A stretch of DNA of 64,000 nucleotides from JASGCK01 sp031538565 (GCA_031538565.1 JAVKLS010000028.1:1-64000); one strand, 5' to 3'. Shown: positions 16,450 to 25,276, numbered from the stretch's first letter. Notes: generated by a model from the sequence alone, not told the origin. Translations and numbers: made by a program.

Positions 16450-17367
16450 TTATCCTTTGATTGATGTGATCAATGGCAACGTAATCGTGAAGCAGGTTCG
16501 TCCCACTTGGCTATCACACTCAATCGCGCCCGCGTGTTGTTGCACAAAATTTTGTGCCAGCGAAAGCCCAAGTCCTGACCCCCCCGCTCGCCCCGTGACT
16601 AGCGGATAAAAAATACGCTCTTTTATATCCTCTGGAACGCCTGGCCCGTTGTCGATGATGTGCAGTTGCAGCGCCAATTTGTGCCTAGCCTTCCCCAGAA
16701 CAACGTGACGCGCCACGCGCGTTTTGAGCGTCAGCGTTGCCGAGTCGTCCAGGGTGCGCTGCTCCAGCGCAAGCGCTGCGTTGTGCGCGATATTGAGTAG
16801 CGCTTGAATCAGTTGCTCGCGATCACCTTGAAACTCAGGAATGGACGCGTCGTAATCACGCACCACGGTCAGACCGTGCGGGAACTCCAGCAAAATAAGC
16901 TGGCGCACACGCTCGCAAATTTCGTGCACATTGACTGCGCCTTGCACGTGCGGCTGGCGATGCGGTGCCAGCAGTCGATCTACCAAGCTTTGCAGGCGGT
17001 CAGCCTCGTGAATGATGACTTGCGTGCACTCCAACATGGGCTTGTCACGCGCATCCATTTGCAAGAGCTGCGCCGCGCCGCGAATCCCGCCCAGTGGATT
17101 TTTAATTTCGTGCGCCAAATTGCGCAGAAGCTCTTTATTGACTTCGTTTGGATCGGCAACGGGCTTATCGCTTACGTCCATTTGTACCAATTGCCATTGG
17201 CTCTCTAGCTGCTCGCGAGGAACGCCCATTAAGTCCTCTAGTGCACGATTGACAAACGCAATGCGGCCGCTGTCGCCCACCACAGCCACGGGATGCGATT
17301 CGTCGTCTAGATGCGAAAAGTCGGCACTGGCCTTCACCGCAGTAAATCCTTCACCGCGCCAGCTCAC
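16450..17367 (-). CDS. ntrB: Nitrogen regulation sensor histidine kinase NtrB
   Basis: This kinase phosphorylates or dephosphorylates NtrC in response to PII. A PAS-like domain starts at HPVAVVGDSGRIAFVNRALEDL, followed by the H-box NLAHEIKNPLGGIRGAAQLL, the N-box NIAHNAALAL and the G-boxes DNGPGVPEDI and GSGLGLSLA. The start is uncertain. GTG 17367 (about 305 residues) overlaps the DUF4124 stop only slightly and begins where similarity to NtrB is plausible. ATG 17436 would add 23 residues inside the neighbour. It sits between DUF4124 and ntrC in the glnA unit. Confidence 0.88.
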   Translation of the reverse strand: MSWRGEGFTAVKASADFSHLDDESHPVAVVGDSGRIAFVNRALEDLMGVPREQLESQWQLVQMDVSDKPVADPNEVNKELLRNLAHEIKNPLGGIRGAAQLLQMDARDKPMLECTQVIIHEADRLQSLVDRLLAPHRQPHVQGAVNVHEICERVRQLILLEFPHGLTVVRDYDASIPEFQGDREQLIQALLNIAHNAALALEQRTLDDSATLTLKTRVARHVVLGKARHKLALQLHIIDNGPGVPEDIKERIFYPLVTGRAGGSGLGLSLAQNFVQQHAGAIECDSQVGRTCFTITLPLITSIKG

Positions 17368-17827
17368 GCCGCAGGCTAACTGCGTCCGCTTCGGCGCGAA
17401 AAATTTGCTGCTTAAGCGACTGCTTGCGCGCCTCATCTGGCGTGCTCGCTACGCCCTCATACTGCTTGCGCAGATCTGCTAATTGCGATTCGGTTTTTTT
17501 AAGTTCAGATGCAATCACAACTTTTGCATCGCTATCCCGCGCTTGTTGCTCGGCAGATCGCGGCGCAGCGGCGACCGGCTTTGCGCTGGACGGGCTAGTT
17601 TTGACGCTGGCGCTGCGTTCTGGTGACTTATAACGCGGCGGCGCAGGAATCGTGACCGCTGCGCTGCGCTCGACTAGTTTGCAATTGGCAGATTTAGCAA
17701 CCGCTGCGTCATTGGTGTAATGCTTGCCGCAGCGATACACGGACTCTTGCGCAAAGCTAGAGTCCACTTGGGCGACTGCCGCCAGAAGAATGAAAAAGGC
17801 AACCGAAGTTGCCCTTTTTAGAGTCAT
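17351..17827 (-). CDS. DUF4124-type secreted protein
   Basis: A 158-residue protein with a signal peptide (hydrophobic residues 8-26) and an N-terminal DUF4124-like segment VYRCGKHYTNDAAVAKSANC with two cysteines that may pair. A Lys/Ser/Pro-rich linker and a C-terminal coiled-coil-like helix (residues 100-158) follow. It is probably periplasmic with unknown function. It lies 15 bases after glnA and overlaps ntrB, so it has been drawn into the nitrogen-control operon. Whether it has a nitrogen role is unknown. Confidence 0.8.
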   Translation of the reverse strand: MTLKRATSVAFFILLAAVAQVDSSFAQESVYRCGKHYTNDAAVAKSANCKLVERSAAVTIPAPPRYKSPERSASVKTSPSSAKPVAAAPRSAEQQARDSDAKVVIASELKKTESQLADLRKQYEGVASTPDEARKQSLKQQIFRAEADAVSLRRELAR

Positions 17828-17842
17828 GCAAGCCCCATTTGC

Positions 17843-19258
17843 TTACAGTGAGTAGTACATATCGAACTCAACTGGGTGCGGAGCCATACGCAAGCGCGTG
17901 ACTTCGCCCATTTTTAGTTCGATGTAGGCGTCGAGCATGCTGTTGGTAAACACGCCGCCCTTGGTTAAGAAGGCGCGATCAGCATTCAAACAATCGAGTG
18001 CTTGGTCAAGACTGTGACATACGGTTGGCACCAAAGCGTCTTCCTCGGGTGGTAAGTGGTACAAGTCTTTGGTTGCAGCCTCACCTGGATGGATTTTGTT
18101 TTCGATACCGTCTAGCCCTGCCATCATCAAAGCGGCAAAGCACAGGTATGGATTTGCCAATGGATCGGGGAAGCGCGCTTCGATGCGGCGACCTTTTGGG
18201 TTTGCCACAAATGGAATGCGAATGGATGCCGAGCGGTTGCGTGCGGAGTACGCCAACTTCACAGGTGCTTCGTAGCCAGGAACGAGGCGTTTATAGCTAT
18301 TTGTGCCAGGGTTGGTGATGGCATTCAAAGCACGCGCGTGCTTGATGATGCCGCCCACGTAGTACAGAGCCGTTTCCGATAAACCCGCATAGCCGTCGCC
18401 AGCAAACAAATTTTTGCCATCTTTCCAAATGGATTGATGAACGTGCATACCCGAGCCGTTGTCGCCTTGAATAGGCTTGGGCATGAACGTTGCAGTTTTG
18501 CCGTAACTGTGCGCCACGTTTTGGATGACGTATTTCATCAGCATCGTCCAATCGGCGCGTTGCACCAAAGTGGAAAATTTTGTACCGATTTCGTTTTGAC
18601 CAGCGCCTGCTACTTCGTGGTGAAAGACTTCAACAGGAATGCCTAAAGACTCCAGTACCAGCGAAATTTCTGCTCGCAAATCTTGCGTGCTGTCTACGGG
18701 GGGCACGGGAAAGTAGCCGCCCTTCACGGTTGGGCGATGGCCTTTGTTGCCACCGTCCATTTCTTTGCCACTGTTCCAAGGTGCTTCGTAGTCGTCAATT
18801 TTGACAAACGTACCGCTCATGTCGGTGTTCCAGCGCACATCGTCAAACAAGAAAAATTCTGGCTCAGGACCAAAATAAGCCGTGTCACCAATGCCTGTTT
18901 CTTTCAGGTATGCCTCGGCACGCAAGGCGATGGCGCGTGGATCGCGGTCATAAGCCTTCATGTCGCTAGGCTCGTACACCGTGCAGGACATGAACAGCGT
19001 GGGCTCATCATAAAACGGATCGATATTGGCGGTGTTGGCGTCTGGCATGAGCAACATATCCGATGCTTCAATGCCTTTCCATCCTGCAATGGACGAGCCA
19101 TCAAATGCATGACCCGAGGTGAATTTGTCCTCATCAAAATGCGACACAGGCACAGTCACGTGCTGCTCTTTGCCGCGTGTATCCGTAAAACGAAAATCAA
19201 CAAACTTCACGTCGTTGTCTTTCACCATCTTCATCACGTCTGCGACGGTTGTAGTCAT
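17843..19258 (-). CDS. glnA: Glutamine synthetase, type I
   Basis: A 471-residue dodecameric enzyme making glutamine from glutamate, ammonia and ATP. Conserved features are DGSSIAGWKGIEASDM, the EPEFFLFDDV metal-site glutamate, GSGMHVHQSIWKDG, NRSASIRIP and the adenylylation loop KDLYHLPPEE, whose Tyr is the control site. ATG 19258 was chosen because GGAG stands eight bases before it; a GTG nine bases upstream overlaps the ribosome site. It is expressed from a sigma-54 promoter with an NtrC-type operator. Confidence 0.96.
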   Translation of the reverse strand: MTTTVADVMKMVKDNDVKFVDFRFTDTRGKEQHVTVPVSHFDEDKFTSGHAFDGSSIAGWKGIEASDMLLMPDANTANIDPFYDEPTLFMSCTVYEPSDMKAYDRDPRAIALRAEAYLKETGIGDTAYFGPEPEFFLFDDVRWNTDMSGTFVKIDDYEAPWNSGKEMDGGNKGHRPTVKGGYFPVPPVDSTQDLRAEISLVLESLGIPVEVFHHEVAGAGQNEIGTKFSTLVQRADWTMLMKYVIQNVAHSYGKTATFMPKPIQGDNGSGMHVHQSIWKDGKNLFAGDGYAGLSETALYYVGGIIKHARALNAITNPGTNSYKRLVPGYEAPVKLAYSARNRSASIRIPFVANPKGRRIEARFPDPLANPYLCFAALMMAGLDGIENKIHPGEAATKDLYHLPPEEDALVPTVCHSLDQALDCLNADRAFLTKGGVFTNSMLDAYIELKMGEVTRLRMAPHPVEFDMYYSL

Positions 19259-19343
19259 ATGCTTCACTCCAAGTTAAAAATTAAAAAATCGACGTTGCGG
19301 ATAAATACCAATTGCGACTATGCAATCGGTTAATTGCAAGGGT

Positions 19344-19358
19344 GCAAGTTTTGTGCCA
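19344..19358 (-). promoter_or_regulatory. Sigma-54 promoter of glnA
   Basis: Read on the minus strand this is TGGCAC-N5-TTGC, a full match to the -24/-12 core. It lies about 85 bases upstream of the glnA ATG, and initiation is expected about 12 bases downstream of the TTGC. Sigma-54 promoters need an enhancer-bound activator, and NtrC is encoded in the same unit. Confidence 0.85.
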
Positions 19359-19454
19359 CTCCCCAATCATTCAGGCAAGACGACAAAATGCCAAGGCACT
19401 GGGACGATTCTAGTGAGATTGAATGCCGCCCCCGCCAGTACCAAGCAGTGCCAA

Positions 19455-19469
19455 GCACCGAATAAGTGC
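19455..19469. promoter_or_regulatory. NtrC-type enhancer site
   Basis: GCAC-N7-GTGC is the dyad core of the NtrC consensus. It lies about 100 bases upstream of the -24 element of glnA, in the normal position for an NtrC enhancer. A half-site GCAC occurs nearer the promoter at about 19396-19399. Only one clean dyad is visible, whereas classical glnA enhancers have two. Confidence 0.65.
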
Positions 19470-19485
19470 CTGGCCGCAAAGCGAT

Positions 19486-20283
19486 TCACCTTTTTAGCTC
19501 ATCCAGCAGCGTTGCTTTGAGCGCTGTCAAGCCTGCTAGCAACTCGGCGTAGGCTTTTTTAACCGTCTCTGGCTCGCCTTTGACGCCCAGTTCGATGTGC
19601 CTGCCGTACTTGGCGTGAGCTACGCTTGGCAAGCTAAACACTTTGATGCTGGAAAATTTTGATTCGATGCGCTCCATCAGTGGCGTGAGGGCGGCCTCCA
19701 TCGAGCCTTGCACAATCACCGACCACTCAGTGCTGGGCGACTGATTGAAGTGCTGCGCGTAGTGCGTATCCAGTACCCACTCCAGCATGGGCCAAGCCAT
19801 GACGGGGAAACCGGGCACAAAGTACACTGTGCCAACGCTAAAGCCTGAAATTTTGTTGTATGGATTAGGAATTAACTCCGCTTCTGCAGGAAACATCGCC
19901 ATATTGAGGCGGTGCGGGTTATCGTCCCGCAGCGGGTCGTAGGTTTGTCCGTTTTCATGTGCAATGTCGCGGGCGCGTTCACGGATGAGCTCCGCGCCAC
20001 GCGGGTGCAGCACTAGCTCGCACCCCAGCGCCTGCGCCGCACATTGCCGCGTGTGGTCGTCGGGTGTTGCGCCAATGCCGCCCGTGGAGAACACCACATC
20101 ACCAGAATCAAACGCGGTTTTAAGTGTCGCCGTGATGCGCGCAGGGTCGTCACCCACGTAATGCACGTAACTGAGTGCAAGTCCGCGACTAGCAAGCATT
20201 TCCATGACTTTGACCATGTGCTTGTCGGCGCGTTTGCCAGACAAAATTTCGTCGCCAATCACGACGAGTCCAAAAGTTGGCAT
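19486..20283 (-). CDS. Molybdopterin-binding (MoCF/CinA N-terminal) domain protein
   Basis: A 265-residue protein with the MoaB/Mog/CinA N-terminal fold: GLVVIGDEILSGKRADKHM at the start and FSTGGIGATPDDHTR near residue 70-85. It lacks the C-terminal nicotinamide-nucleotide amidohydrolase domain of full CinA, as do the stand-alone proteins of this group, which may act as ADP-ribose or NAD-derivative pyrophosphatases. ATG 20283 gives the conserved N-terminus. The EI24 gene is two bases upstream on the same strand. Confidence 0.85.
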   Translation of the reverse strand: MPTFGLVVIGDEILSGKRADKHMVKVMEMLASRGLALSYVHYVGDDPARITATLKTAFDSGDVVFSTGGIGATPDDHTRQCAAQALGCELVLHPRGAELIRERARDIAHENGQTYDPLRDDNPHRLNMAMFPAEAELIPNPYNKISGFSVGTVYFVPGFPVMAWPMLEWVLDTHYAQHFNQSPSTEWSVIVQGSMEAALTPLMERIESKFSSIKVFSLPSVAHAKYGRHIELGVKGEPETVKKAYAELLAGLTALKATLLDELKR

Positions 20284-20285
20284 GA

Positions 20286-21095
20286 TCAAAGTGCCGCCGC
20301 AGCGCGATGCTGCGCGAGCGCGACAAGGCAGTAATGTGTAAACCACAGGGCGGAAAATATAAAGGTAAGGACGTAGAGCCACAGGACAAGCGGCAACACA
20401 ACAACGGCGAAGACAGGTGTCAGTGCAGCACTCGCCCAAATCAAAGATGGCAAAGCTCCCAAATACCCAGAGAGCAGCCCGATTAACAGCAAAGGCATAC
20501 GGTGGGCTTTCATAATGTCACGTGCTTCTTGGTGGGTAGCGTAACGAGAGAGCACCTCATAACTCATGACGCGATAAGCGAGCCAGCCCCAAATTAGCGG
20601 CGGAAAAACCATCGCCAAAGGCGGAATCAGCCATATCGGAATGGAGAGCACTAGCAAGATTCCCGCCATTAACACAGATACCAGAGTCCACATCACCCCA
20701 TACAGGGTCGATGCGCCCCCTTCTTCGGCTTTGCTCAAGCTACTTAGGCGGCGCACGAGCACCATCTTTGACAAAGCGGGAATCATGAACCAAGCCACTA
20801 AAAGCGTTATCCCAAAAATAAGTAAAGGAGTCACCGCAGTCATCACAATCAGCGGCGCCACAACCAGGCGAAAACTCTCCAGGCCATAGTGTGTGAGCAC
20901 ACTCACGAACATACTAAAAAACTCCTCGCGTGCGAGCCACATATGCACAAAATGGACAGCATCACTCCACAAAAAATAACTTGCCGCGCCAGTTATGAGC
21001 AAGAGCAAGAACAAGGGTAGCAACGACAGCAGCACCACACGCGGATGCACGCAGTAAAGCACGGCACGCCAAAAGGAATCTAATAGTAATGACAC
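20286..21095 (-). CDS. EI24/CysZ-like membrane protein
   Basis: A 269-residue protein with about five to six hydrophobic segments and the EI24-domain pattern FWRAVLYCVHPRVVLLSLLP at the start and GWLAYRVMSYEVLSRYATHQEARDI in the middle. The family includes the sulfate transporter CysZ, but no cysteine-pathway gene is next to it, so the substrate is unknown. It is transcribed toward the MoCF protein with a two-base gap. Confidence 0.82.
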   Translation of the reverse strand: MSLLLDSFWRAVLYCVHPRVVLLSLLPLFLLLLITGAASYFLWSDAVHFVHMWLAREEFFSMFVSVLTHYGLESFRLVVAPLIVMTAVTPLLIFGITLLVAWFMIPALSKMVLVRRLSSLSKAEEGGASTLYGVMWTLVSVLMAGILLVLSIPIWLIPPLAMVFPPLIWGWLAYRVMSYEVLSRYATHQEARDIMKAHRMPLLLIGLLSGYLGALPSLIWASAALTPVFAVVVLPLVLWLYVLTFIFSALWFTHYCLVALAQHRAAAAL

Positions 21096-21109
21096 GTATA
21101 ACTCCTAGC

Positions 21110-22033
21110 TTAGTTATCTAACACGACTTGCAAATCCAAACGGCGCTCGTGCGCGGTCAACCACGTACCCAGCACCCCACTAATGGCGATGATCACGACG
21201 CCCGCAGCCGTCCAGTCGTCGAGCGCGTGTGCAAATAGTAACCATCCACCCAGCACAGCAAACGGAATTTGCGAATATAAATACGGCGTCAAAACAGTTA
21301 CTGGCGCGTGGCTATAAGCCAAAATTAACAAGCTATGCCCTGCGGTTGCGCAAACGGCAATCACCAGCAGCAAACCCATCATCGCCCCCATACTCACATT
21401 CATTGCTTGCGACGCCACCTGCCAGTCAGCGATGGCGCCTTGCAGCACAAAAGGCAGCGCTACGCTTGCCATGATAAAGCCAATCCAACCCGCATAAGCG
21501 TGTGTGGTGGAAGGTTCATCCAAGCTGGCAAGACTGTGGGTGAGTAACTGATAAGCGGCACTTGTGAGCACGAGCAAGAGCGGCAGCACCGCACCCCATG
21601 TGAACGCTGAATGGCCAGGACGAATAATTACCATCGCACCGACAAAGCCCATTCCAACTAGCACCCAGCGCAGCTTCGATATGTGCTCGCCCAGAGTCAC
21701 CGCAGCAACCACCGTCATCAGCAGCGGCGTGAGCATCATGATGGCAGTGAAATCAGCAACTGGGATGAACTTCAAACTAAAAAATGCCATGATGCTCGAT
21801 ATCGACAGTAAAATGCCACGATACAGTTGCAACCGAAGATGCTTAGAAGTCAAGCGAAACGTGCCGCGTGTGCGCCTGAGCCACCACGCGGTGGTGATCA
21901 CCTGAAAGCCAAACCGAAACCACATCACCACCGCAAACGGAACCGCCGCCCCCACGTATTTGATGAGCGTGTCTAACGTGGCAAACGTCGCCGCTGCCAT
22001 GACTACACAGGCGATGCCGTACAGGTGATTCAT
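21110..22033 (-). CDS. DMT-superfamily (EamA) transporter
   Basis: A 307-residue membrane protein with about ten predicted helices arranged as two EamA repeats (residues 1-145 and 150-290). Typical short motifs such as the ALGEHIS-like turn after helix 4 and the PYLYSQIPFAVLGGWL region are seen. It probably exports a metabolite or amino acid. The substrate is unknown. The start overlaps the sterol-desaturase-family gene by four bases. Confidence 0.87.
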   Translation of the reverse strand: MNHLYGIACVVMAAATFATLDTLIKYVGAAVPFAVVMWFRFGFQVITTAWWLRRTRGTFRLTSKHLRLQLYRGILLSISSIMAFFSLKFIPVADFTAIMMLTPLLMTVVAAVTLGEHISKLRWVLVGMGFVGAMVIIRPGHSAFTWGAVLPLLLVLTSAAYQLLTHSLASLDEPSTTHAYAGWIGFIMASVALPFVLQGAIADWQVASQAMNVSMGAMMGLLLVIAVCATAGHSLLILAYSHAPVTVLTPYLYSQIPFAVLGGWLLFAHALDDWTAAGVVIIAISGVLGTWLTAHERRLDLQVVLDN

Positions 22034-22989
22034 GCCGTCCTGGTTTTAGTCGCAAACGAGGGCATCGTTGCCGCAAGTCTGATCAACCCTTGCCACTGCT
22101 GCGCCCAAAACCCACCCCGATAACCACCGCCAGGGCCCACGCCATCTTGCGCATCTACGCCCGTGGGGTCGTAACGAATTTCAAAATTTGCCGTGCCAAA
22201 CAACATATCCCACCACGGAAAAAGCACCCCAAAGTTATGACCAAAACCATGTGTGATGCTGTGATGCAAGCGGTGAAAGCATGGGCTGACCCACAGTCGC
22301 CCGCCAATCTTGCCAAATGAGAGCCGCAAATTCGCGTGCTGCAAACTTTCGGACAGCTGGGTAAACACCACAATCAGCACAAACTGGCTGGGACTGACGC
22401 CAATTAAAAATGCAATGCAAACAAGCATGGCGTCGCGCATCATGTCGTCCAGCAAATGGTTGCGGTTATCGCTCCAGCAAGTCATTTGGTGCTGGGCATG
22501 ATGCAAGCTGTGCAGCGCCCAGCAGGGTTGCCATGCGTGCTGGGCGCGGTGAATCCAATAGTCACAAAAATCAAATGCAATGAGGTAGATGATGAGGCTG
22601 ACGACCGCGCCATCGGTCACGCCTGGCCAGATTTGATCGAGTTGAAACGTACCAAGATTGATGAAACCCAAACTGCCCGAGCGAATCGCACCAAACACGT
22701 CATCGAGCATGGGCTCTATCAGCAAAAACATGGCCAAACGGAACAAGCCCAGTCTGTGAATCGCGGTGTAGAGCATATCGATACGAATGGTGCGCTGATC
22801 CACCACCGCCTCGACGGGGCGCCAGCGTTGCAAAGGCGTGAGCACACATCCGATGAGCAAGATTTGCAGACAACCCCAAAAAAACCAACCCGTCGCCACA
22901 TACCCATCTTCCACGTAATTACCCCAGCCCAGCGCTAGTAACGCGGGCTGAAAAGCCGATTCAAATAACCATTGCTGGATGTCAAACAT
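22030..22989 (-). CDS. Sterol desaturase/fatty acid hydroxylase family protein
   Basis: A 319-residue membrane di-iron protein. The histidine boxes are complete: HRAQH, HSLHHAQHQM with a downstream NRNH, and HRLHHSITHG. Several hydrophobic helices surround them. The family hydroxylates or desaturates lipids (fatty acids, sterols, carotenoids, alkylglycerols). The substrate cannot be told here. The coupled DMT transporter downstream suggests, weakly, a shared small-molecule role. Confidence 0.88.
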   Translation of the reverse strand: MFDIQQWLFESAFQPALLALGWGNYVEDGYVATGWFFWGCLQILLIGCVLTPLQRWRPVEAVVDQRTIRIDMLYTAIHRLGLFRLAMFLLIEPMLDDVFGAIRSGSLGFINLGTFQLDQIWPGVTDGAVVSLIIYLIAFDFCDYWIHRAQHAWQPCWALHSLHHAQHQMTCWSDNRNHLLDDMMRDAMLVCIAFLIGVSPSQFVLIVVFTQLSESLQHANLRLSFGKIGGRLWVSPCFHRLHHSITHGFGHNFGVLFPWWDMLFGTANFEIRYDPTGVDAQDGVGPGGGYRGGFWAQQWQGLIRLAATMPSFATKTRTA

Positions 22990-23019
22990 AGCTGGTCGAT
23001 TGCCCGTTTCAGATGTTGA

Positions 23020-24030
23020 TTAGTCACGCGCTGCGTGATCCAAGGTCCACACACCGTGCGGTGATTTACCCACTTTGACTTTGCGTTCTATTTTTCCCGT
23101 GACCAAATCAATGACGGTTAAGTTGCGCTCCCAGCGCGAGGTAATCAGCAGCTTGTTCCCCATCACCTCCATGCAGTCAGCGCCGCTGCCGCCTTGATAG
23201 CTGTCAACCACTTTGAGCGTGCGCAAATCGATTTTGCTAATCGTATTAGCGATGCGATTGCTCACGTAAACATGGCGTTTATCTCCCGCAGCGCGAAAAG
23301 CGTGTGCGCCTTTGCCTGTCGGGATTGTCTGCAGAAGCTTGGGCGCGGCGCCGCTGACATCAAACACTTGCACGCTATCGCCGCCTGTCAGTCCCACGAG
23401 TAATTTTTTGTTATCGTCAAAACCAAACACATCGGCGGGTAAGCGACCTGTTTTTGTGCGCCACAGAAGCGACTGCGCGGGCAAGTCGATGGCGATTAAT
23501 TCGTCGCTGTCTTGCATCGTGGCGTACAGCACCGTGCTTTTGCTATTAATCCACAAATGACTAGGCGTGGTGCCCGTAGGAATGCGTTTTTTTAGCACGG
23601 GTTCGTTGTTTTTCCACTCGTACAAATCAATGTGATTGAGCCGATTGCCTGCGGTAGCAAGCCACTTCATATCGGGCGAAAACCGCAGGTGATAGGGATC
23701 ACGAATATCGCGCACTGTGCGCTGAATAGTCGCCGTGCGTGGATCGATAAAGGTTAGCGAGTCCGATGCGGCATTGGCCACGATGATGGATTTTTCATCA
23801 GGACTTAAATACAGGTGATGCGGTTCTTTGCCCGTGGCAATTTTTTTAGTCACCGTCCAAGTTTTGGGGTCAATCACGCTGACATCGGCATCCAAGGAGT
23901 TGAGCACAAATATGGGTGCGCCTACTACTGATTGATCTGCGTGGGCTGCGGTTTGCGCGAAAGCAAGGCCACAGCTAACGAAATAAAGCGAAAAAAAGAA
24001 ACGAAAAGGGAGTCTTAAGGATAAGGTCAC
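23020..24030 (-). CDS. YVTN/YncE-type beta-propeller protein, periplasmic
   Basis: A 336-residue protein with a signal peptide (residues 1-25, ending in Ala-Phe-Ala-Gln) and repeated propeller blades carrying patterns such as VIDPKTWTVTKKIATGKEPHHLYLSPD and HVYVSNRIANTISKIDLRT. Relatives bind DNA or metabolites or act near quinoprotein systems, and no specific role can be assigned. The start is GTG 24030. It is separated from tRNA-Val by the tRNA terminator. Confidence 0.85.
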   Translation of the reverse strand: MTLSLRLPFRFFFSLYFVSCGLAFAQTAAHADQSVVGAPIFVLNSLDADVSVIDPKTWTVTKKIATGKEPHHLYLSPDEKSIIVANAASDSLTFIDPRTATIQRTVRDIRDPYHLRFSPDMKWLATAGNRLNHIDLYEWKNNEPVLKKRIPTGTTPSHLWINSKSTVLYATMQDSDELIAIDLPAQSLLWRTKTGRLPADVFGFDDNKKLLVGLTGGDSVQVFDVSGAAPKLLQTIPTGKGAHAFRAAGDKRHVYVSNRIANTISKIDLRTLKVVDSYQGGSGADCMEVMGNKLLITSRWERNLTVIDLVTGKIERKVKVGKSPHGVWTLDHAARD

Positions 24031-24047
24031 TATATGGCTAATCGCGC

Positions 24048-24075
24048 AAAAAACGCAGCATCTGTTAGCAGATGC
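24048..24075 (-). terminator. Intrinsic terminator after tRNA-Val
   Basis: On the minus strand, a seven-base perfect stem (GCATCTG / CAGATGC, loop CTAA, 24058-24075) is followed by TGCG and then six T residues (24048-24053). It begins 15 bases after the tRNA 3' end, as expected for a single-tRNA transcript. Confidence 0.75.
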
Positions 24076-24089
24076 ATCGCTTCAAAATT

Positions 24090-24164
24090 TGGTGGGTAAT
24101 ACATGGATCGAACATGTGACCCCTGCAGTGTGAATGCAGTGCTCTACCGCTGAGCTAATCACCC
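24090..24164 (-). tRNA. tRNA-Val (anticodon CAC)
   Basis: The cloverleaf reads cleanly on the minus strand: acceptor GGGTGAT pairing with ATTACCC (one G-T pair), D-arm GCTC-AGCGGTA-GAGC, anticodon stem CTGCA/TGCAG with loop TTCACAC (anticodon CAC, reading GUG), variable GGGTC, and T-arm ACATG-TTCGATC-CATGT. Discriminator A and an encoded CCA (24090-24092) complete it. Confidence 0.96.
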
Positions 24165-24175
24165 CAATGCTGCGG

Positions 24176-24181
24176 ATTATA
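24176..24181 (-). promoter_or_regulatory. -10 box of tRNA-Val
   Basis: A perfect TATAAT on the minus strand stands 11 bases before the tRNA 5' end, with a G/C-rich segment between, as is common in stable-RNA promoters. The -35 is unclear: a GTGAAA lies at 17-base spacing and TTGAGT at 21. Confidence 0.65.
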
Positions 24182-24278
24182 ACGATGCCCTTACGGGTTT
24201 TCACTCAAAGAGTGTTCTTGCGATGCTGCATAGAATGCCATTTCTCGGTCTCCCATTCAAATCTATAGGAAGTTACAA

Positions 24279-25205
24279 ATGAAAATGAAAAAATTCAATC
24301 CCATTGCAACGCTGGTACTTGGCGCAGCATTGATTGCGGGTCTTAGCACCTCGGTCGCGCAGGCGCAAACCAACGACACGCTGGCAAAAGTTAAATCTTC
24401 AGGCGTCATTACGATGGGCGTGCGCGACTCCTCGGGCGCACTGTCCTACACGCTGGGTGACGGAAAATTTGCAGGTTTTCACGTCGAGATTTGCCAGCGC
24501 GTAATTGCCAGCATCGAGAAGGCGCTGGGTAAAAAATTAGAAACCAAATACCAAGTCGTAACGTCGCAAAACCGTATTCCGCTTGTGCAAAACGGCACGG
24601 TTGATATCGAATGCGGCTCCACCACCAATAACGCAGCGCGGCAAAAAGATGTGGCCTTTTTGTCCACGGTCTATATGGAGCAGGTTCGCATTGCGACGAA
24701 GGCAAAATCCAATATCTCCAACATCAAACAACTGGACGGCAAAAACGTAGCGACGACCACGGGCACAACTTCGGTGCAATTGCTGCGCAAAAACGAACGC
24801 GCTACTGGCGTTGACTTTAAAGAAGTTTTTGGTAAAGACCACGCCGACAGCTTTTTGCTGCTGGAGTCTGACCGTGCCGATGCGTTTGTGATGGATGCCA
24901 CCATTTTGATTGGCAACATCATGAACTCTAAAAACCCCGCAGACTTCAAAATTGTGGGCGAAGTGCTCAGCATTGAGCCGATTGGCATCATGATTCGCAA
25001 AGACGATCTTGCGTTCAAAAAAATTGGCGATGAAACCATTGCTGCCCTCGTGAAATCAGGGGAAATGCAAAAAATTTACGACAAATGGTTTACCCAGCCT
25101 ATTCCACCTAAAAACGTCAACCTCAATATGCCACTCACAAACGAAACCAAGGCGGCTTGGGCAAATCTATCTGACAAACCAAACGAAGACTATCAAAAAA
25201 AATAA
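24279..25205 (+). CDS. gltI: Glutamate/aspartate ABC transporter binding protein (GltI-like)
   Basis: A 308-residue periplasmic binding protein. The signal peptide covers residues 1-29 (cleaved after Ala-Gln-Ala), and mature features include GVITMGVRDSSGALSYTLGD and the GSTTNNAARQKDVAFL segment typical of the GltI/AatJ cluster. It delivers acidic amino acids to GltJK. It is first in a unit gltI-gltJ-gltK-gltL-aspA. A terminator-like hairpin after it should give it more transcript than the permease genes. AGGAAGTTACAA precedes the ATG. Confidence 0.92.
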   Translation: MKMKKFNPIATLVLGAALIAGLSTSVAQAQTNDTLAKVKSSGVITMGVRDSSGALSYTLGDGKFAGFHVEICQRVIASIEKALGKKLETKYQVVTSQNRIPLVQNGTVDIECGSTTNNAARQKDVAFLSTVYMEQVRIATKAKSNISNIKQLDGKNVATTTGTTSVQLLRKNERATGVDFKEVFGKDHADSFLLLESDRADAFVMDATILIGNIMNSKNPADFKIVGEVLSIEPIGIMIRKDDLAFKKIGDETIAALVKSGEMQKIYDKWFTQPIPPKNVNLNMPLTNETKAAWANLSDKPNEDYQKK

Positions 25206-25208
25206 TCT

Positions 25209-25230
25209 TTGAAACGTGCCAACGTTTCAA
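25209..25230 (+). promoter_or_regulatory. Stem-loop after gltI
   Basis: A perfect nine-base stem (TTGAAACGT / ACGTTTCAA) with loop GCCA stands directly after the gltI stop. It has no T-run, so it more likely protects the gltI mRNA end than stops transcription. Confidence 0.7.
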
Positions 25231-25241
25231 TAACCTTCAAG

Positions 25242-25276
25242 CCCTGCCAAGCCTCAAAACTGCGCAGGGTTTTTTT
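25242..25276 (+). terminator. Internal (partial) terminator between gltI and gltJ
   Basis: CCCTGC (25242-25247) pairs with GCAGGG (25264-25269) and is followed at once by seven T residues. The 16-base loop makes it moderate, fitting a leaky terminator that lowers permease expression relative to the binding protein. Confidence 0.65.

Noticed and set aside
22090..22938. Several plus-strand reading frames opposite the sterol-desaturase gene
   Set aside because: They are antisense shadows; the minus strand carries all three histidine boxes in one frame.
24202..24214. Small CACTC-AAA-GAGTG hairpin before gltI as a riboswitch
   Set aside because: Five base pairs only, and probably upstream of the gltI transcription start; no aptamer-like structure.
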